The notes under the pieces are model-generated. The model was not told where the DNA came from. It saw only the letters and a list, made by a program, of their open reading frames with translations, and searched no databases. Shown here in pieces: positions 61,964 to 64,000 of a stretch of 64,000 bases of DNA; positions within the stretch are counted from its first letter, which is position 1, and each line of letters starts with the position of its first letter. The DNA comes from Alistipes sp. (GTDB lineage: Bacteria > Bacteroidota > Bacteroidia > Bacteroidales > Rikenellaceae): positions 24,130 to 88,129 of the forward strand of contig JAFQAN010000028.1 of the NCBI GenBank assembly GCA_017416915.1. Reading direction: 5' to 3'. Made by a program: the position numbers and the translations under genes.

Positions 61964-63172
61964 CTATTTAAGCGACAAACCCCACGATGAGGGGTCGATA
62001 GTCTGCTCCACCGTCTGCTCGATGCTATCATCAATCATCGGGAAGAGGTCGAAGCCGATTTTAGACTCCAACTCGTCGATGGTTATACAATCCGTCTTAG
62101 CAATTGCGGTATCCTCGCCCGTGTTCGAGTGCTTCATCCACAACGCAATGGCGCGTAGCTGTGAGGCATCCCTCACGTCGGATATTGCCAGACCTGTTCT
62201 ACCGCTATGTGTGCGTAGCAACGCCTTAAAGTAGTAGGTCGGCGTAGGACACTCCTTGCCCGAGCGGTCGCTTGCCGATGAGGCTATCGACGAGTCGTGA
62301 TCGCCCTCAAACCACGCTCCCGTAACAACATAGAGCGTATCGGCACATATCTGGTTACGCACCTTACCTTCGAGTGATGCCCACACATTTTGATTAAACG
62401 AGTAGTACTGCGGCGTCATATTGGTTGCATAGAAGGTCTGATTCATCATCTCCTGCGAACACTTTCTATCTGCGGCAGGAATCTGATGTCCTCTATCGTA
62501 GCGACCCGAGTACGAGCCCGAAGCCACGTTTGCCTGGTCCGAGATGCTTACCTCGGGGTCGTAGTGGAAGTCGCTATTATTGCGATTAGCGCTACCTGTT
62601 GTGTATGACGAGTGCAGAGGGTATGCCACCCATACCGAAGCGTGATTTTCGCTATCGAAACAGTAGGTGTAGTTACGCACATTCTCTCTTACGCCCATCG
62701 CGCCGTAGTGTGTATTGTAGATGTAGCGGTCGTCGGTCTTGCATACGGGAAGCTCTGCCCAACGGCGCTCAAATGCCACGTCTTCGTCGTAGCTATGTTG
62801 TGTGAACGACAACGAGTATGAGGTGCTATCCGAGAACGACACATTGACATCTGCCGTACGCGACACGCCCGACGGATTTTTCGAGAAGTAGATATATACA
62901 ACCTTATCGGTTGTGGTCATTACGTCCGACAGCTCGATTGCCCCATTCGAGAATGTTGCCCAGTTCTGCTCCGAAGAGATATTTATCGAGTATGAAGTAC
63001 CCTGTTGTGCTTTTAGCACCACAGCGCAGTTCGTACTCTTTCCTACGACATCCGTTGTCGTCAGATATGCCTCAGACGAATTTTTCTCAACCTTAATATC
63101 CTCGCACGATAACATTGCTACCGCAAATAACGTAGCAACCATTGCATTAATCACACACACAGCTCTCTGCAT
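61964..63172 (-). CDS. DNA/RNA non-specific endonuclease lipoprotein
   Basis: 402 residues with lipobox VAMLSCED (Cys23). A BACON-like beta domain (about 35-130, SSEQNWATFSNG) precedes a beta-beta-alpha-metal nuclease: YDRGHQIPAADRKCS holds the DRGH motif with the general base His, and NQTFYATNMTPQ the metal-binding Asn. NUC-type enzymes cleave single- and double-stranded DNA and RNA. It is 28 bp upstream of the EEP gene. Confidence 0.92.
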   Translation of the reverse strand: MQRAVCVINAMVATLFAVAMLSCEDIKVEKNSSEAYLTTTDVVGKSTNCAVVLKAQQGTSYSINISSEQNWATFSNGAIELSDVMTTTDKVVYIYFSKNPSGVSRTADVNVSFSDSTSYSLSFTQHSYDEDVAFERRWAELPVCKTDDRYIYNTHYGAMGVRENVRNYTYCFDSENHASVWVAYPLHSSYTTGSANRNNSDFHYDPEVSISDQANVASGSYSGRYDRGHQIPAADRKCSQEMMNQTFYATNMTPQYYSFNQNVWASLEGKVRNQICADTLYVVTGAWFEGDHDSSIASSASDRSGKECPTPTYYFKALLRTHSGRTGLAISDVRDASQLRAIALWMKHSNTGEDTAIAKTDCITIDELESKIGFDLFPMIDDSIEQTVEQTIDPSSWGLSLK

Positions 63173-63212
63173 TGTCTGTTAGGTTTGTTAGTTCTTAAAA
63201 ACACACTCGCCC

Positions 63213-63231
63213 CCTGGGCATAAAGCCCAGG
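63213..63231 (-). terminator. hairpin after the partial DUF5689-type gene
   Basis: CCTGGGC (63213-63219) pairs with GCCCAGG (63225-63231). A T-rich stretch lies about 14 bp further on the minus strand, so it may end or attenuate transcription between this gene and the nuclease gene. Confidence 0.5.
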
Positions 63232-63253
63232 AGAGACGAATGTGATAGAGGTA

Positions 63254-64000
63254 TTAGTTAGCCTTGAAGAATACCACGCCATACTTCAACGTGCTTTCAT
63301 TCTTGTATGAACGAAGCAACTTAGATGCAGCTCCAGCGGTACCAAGATATACCGAGTTGCTGCTAAGCGTGATACCGCCATTAGCGTTATCCGTAGCTAC
63401 CCACTCAGTGGCCGTATCCGTAAGACCGAGCTTGCGGTTTGTGGCAGCCGCAGACGAGTACAAGTACTGATTCTTTTCAACAAACTTGATGTAGTAGGTG
63501 TTTGCCTTGCCATCAACTGCGATAAGCTCTATTTCAGACTTCTCGTAGCTTGTTTCAATAGATGGGTCCTTAGTCAGTTCACCATCAACGAATGAGTAGT
63601 TGTCGGTGTAGAGGTCTGTTGTTACGCCCGTACATACGTGATAGGGGTATGACGACCAATCGTGATTAACCTTATTCGAAGAGTCGTAGTACTCTGTTAG
63701 GTAACCAGCCATAAAGTAAGTACCAGCCGATAGGTTAGCAACCTTGCTAATCATCGTGTAAGCACCTGTACCAGGCTCGGGTTCTGGCTCAGGCTCAGGC
63801 TCAGTAGTAGCAAAGCGCTCGCCAGTCAAGCCTGCAAAGTCGCCTGCCTGAGCGAAGACAATCTGCATAGCACCATTGTTGATAGAAGAGATACCCTTGA
63901 TAGTACCAGAGCCTTGTGCTACGGTCTCAGCACCATAAGATGCGTACTTCGACGAGAATACAACGAACTTGTTGCCCTCGGCATCCTCGATGTTGATAGA
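63254..64000 (-). CDS. DUF5689/OB-fold type surface protein, C-terminal part
   Basis: The frame is open to the right edge, so the N-terminus is missing. The first residues seen (INIEDAEGNKFVVFSSK, GSGTIKGISSINNGAMQIVF, LTGERF) have the pattern of the OB-like domain common in DUF5689 proteins. A linker of alternating Pro and Glu follows, and then a separate beta-rich domain of about 150 residues (YTMISKVANLSAGTYFMAGY to GVVFFKAN). It is probably the first gene of the nuclease and TonB cluster seen here. Confidence 0.7.
   Translation of the reverse strand, partial: SINIEDAEGNKFVVFSSKYASYGAETVAQGSGTIKGISSINNGAMQIVFAQAGDFAGLTGERFATTEPEPEPEPEPGTGAYTMISKVANLSAGTYFMAGYLTEYYDSSNKVNHDWSSYPYHVCTGVTTDLYTDNYSFVDGELTKDPSIETSYEKSEIELIAVDGKANTYYIKFVEKNQYLYSSAAATNRKLGLTDTATEWVATDNANGGITLSSNSVYLGTAGAASKLLRSYKNESTLKYGVVFFKAN

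Overview
The window is a chromosomal segment from a member of the Bacteroidales, most likely an Alistipes-like Rikenellaceae. The basis is the Bacteroidetes -33/-7 promoter signature (TTTG, about 19-20 bp, TAnnTTTG) upstream of many genes, the near absence of Shine-Dalgarno sequences, and families typical of the order: DUF4491, DUF4836-like, DUF4919, DUF5689, BACON domains, fimbrillin-type lipoproteins, TonB-dependent receptors and a sodium-pumping methylmalonyl-CoA decarboxylase. A cysteate synthase fits the sulfonolipids known from Alistipes. Genus is inference. No rRNA, integrase, transposase or CRISPR array was seen.

Layout. 0-8.4 kb: truncated ECF sigma factor, DUF4491 protein, DcaP-like porin, then a leftward run of lipoprotein, ABC ATPase, permease, acetyltransferase and ABC-F ATPase. 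8.6-14 kb: rightward cysteate synthase, mannose-6-phosphate isomerase, a LuxR-type regulator with a degenerate receiver, a 51-codon peptide, a fimbrillin-like lipoprotein and a D-Ala-D-Ala dipeptidase. 14-17 kb: uridine kinase and gyrB. 17.4-19.5 kb: a RepA-like ATPase and a DUF6371 primase-like gene, the foreign-looking part of the window. 19.6-29.3 kb: lipoprotein, FeoA-FeoB fusion, Hc1-like histone, HAD phosphatase, 4-alpha-glucanotransferase, tRNA-Arg, lgt, an HU/SPOR protein and GtrA. 29.3-30.4 kb: a repeat-rich non-coding stretch ending at tRNA-Lys. 30.6-34.5 kb: YbaK deacylase, SDR, beta-phosphoglucomutase-like HAD, LytS/LytTR two-component pair.

34.6-40.7 kb is a propionate module: mce, mmdA, mmdD, mmdC and mmdB leftward, with a thioredoxin-like protein and meaB rightward. 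40.7-45 kb holds an AT-rich island, an L,D-transpeptidase-like protein, a sirtuin, a dicarboxylate symporter and a decayed second copy of the DUF6371 locus. 45-54.3 kb is largely housekeeping (ligA, dapA, ffh, nusB, yajC) with secreted proteins between. 54.3-64 kb is leftward: GH20 hexosaminidase, then a cluster of DUF5689 lipoprotein, TonB-dependent receptor, EEP-family hydrolase, DRGH nuclease and a second DUF5689-type protein, which looks like a nucleic-acid or phosphate scavenging system.

Main signals beyond ordinary genes. (1) The DUF6371 gene has 58-bp inverted repeats (57/58) around the segment encoding its zinc-finger N-terminus. The decayed copy at 44.4-45.0 kb carries the same segment flipped relative to its flanks, which suggests DNA inversion. 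(2) A composite repeat of about 370 bp is present twice in opposite orientation (14.0 and 23.2 kb). Its core is a roughly 100-nt hairpin with two compensatory base-pair changes between copies, a candidate structured RNA or REP-like element. (3) Three promoters sit so close to the start codons that the mRNAs should be leaderless or nearly so.
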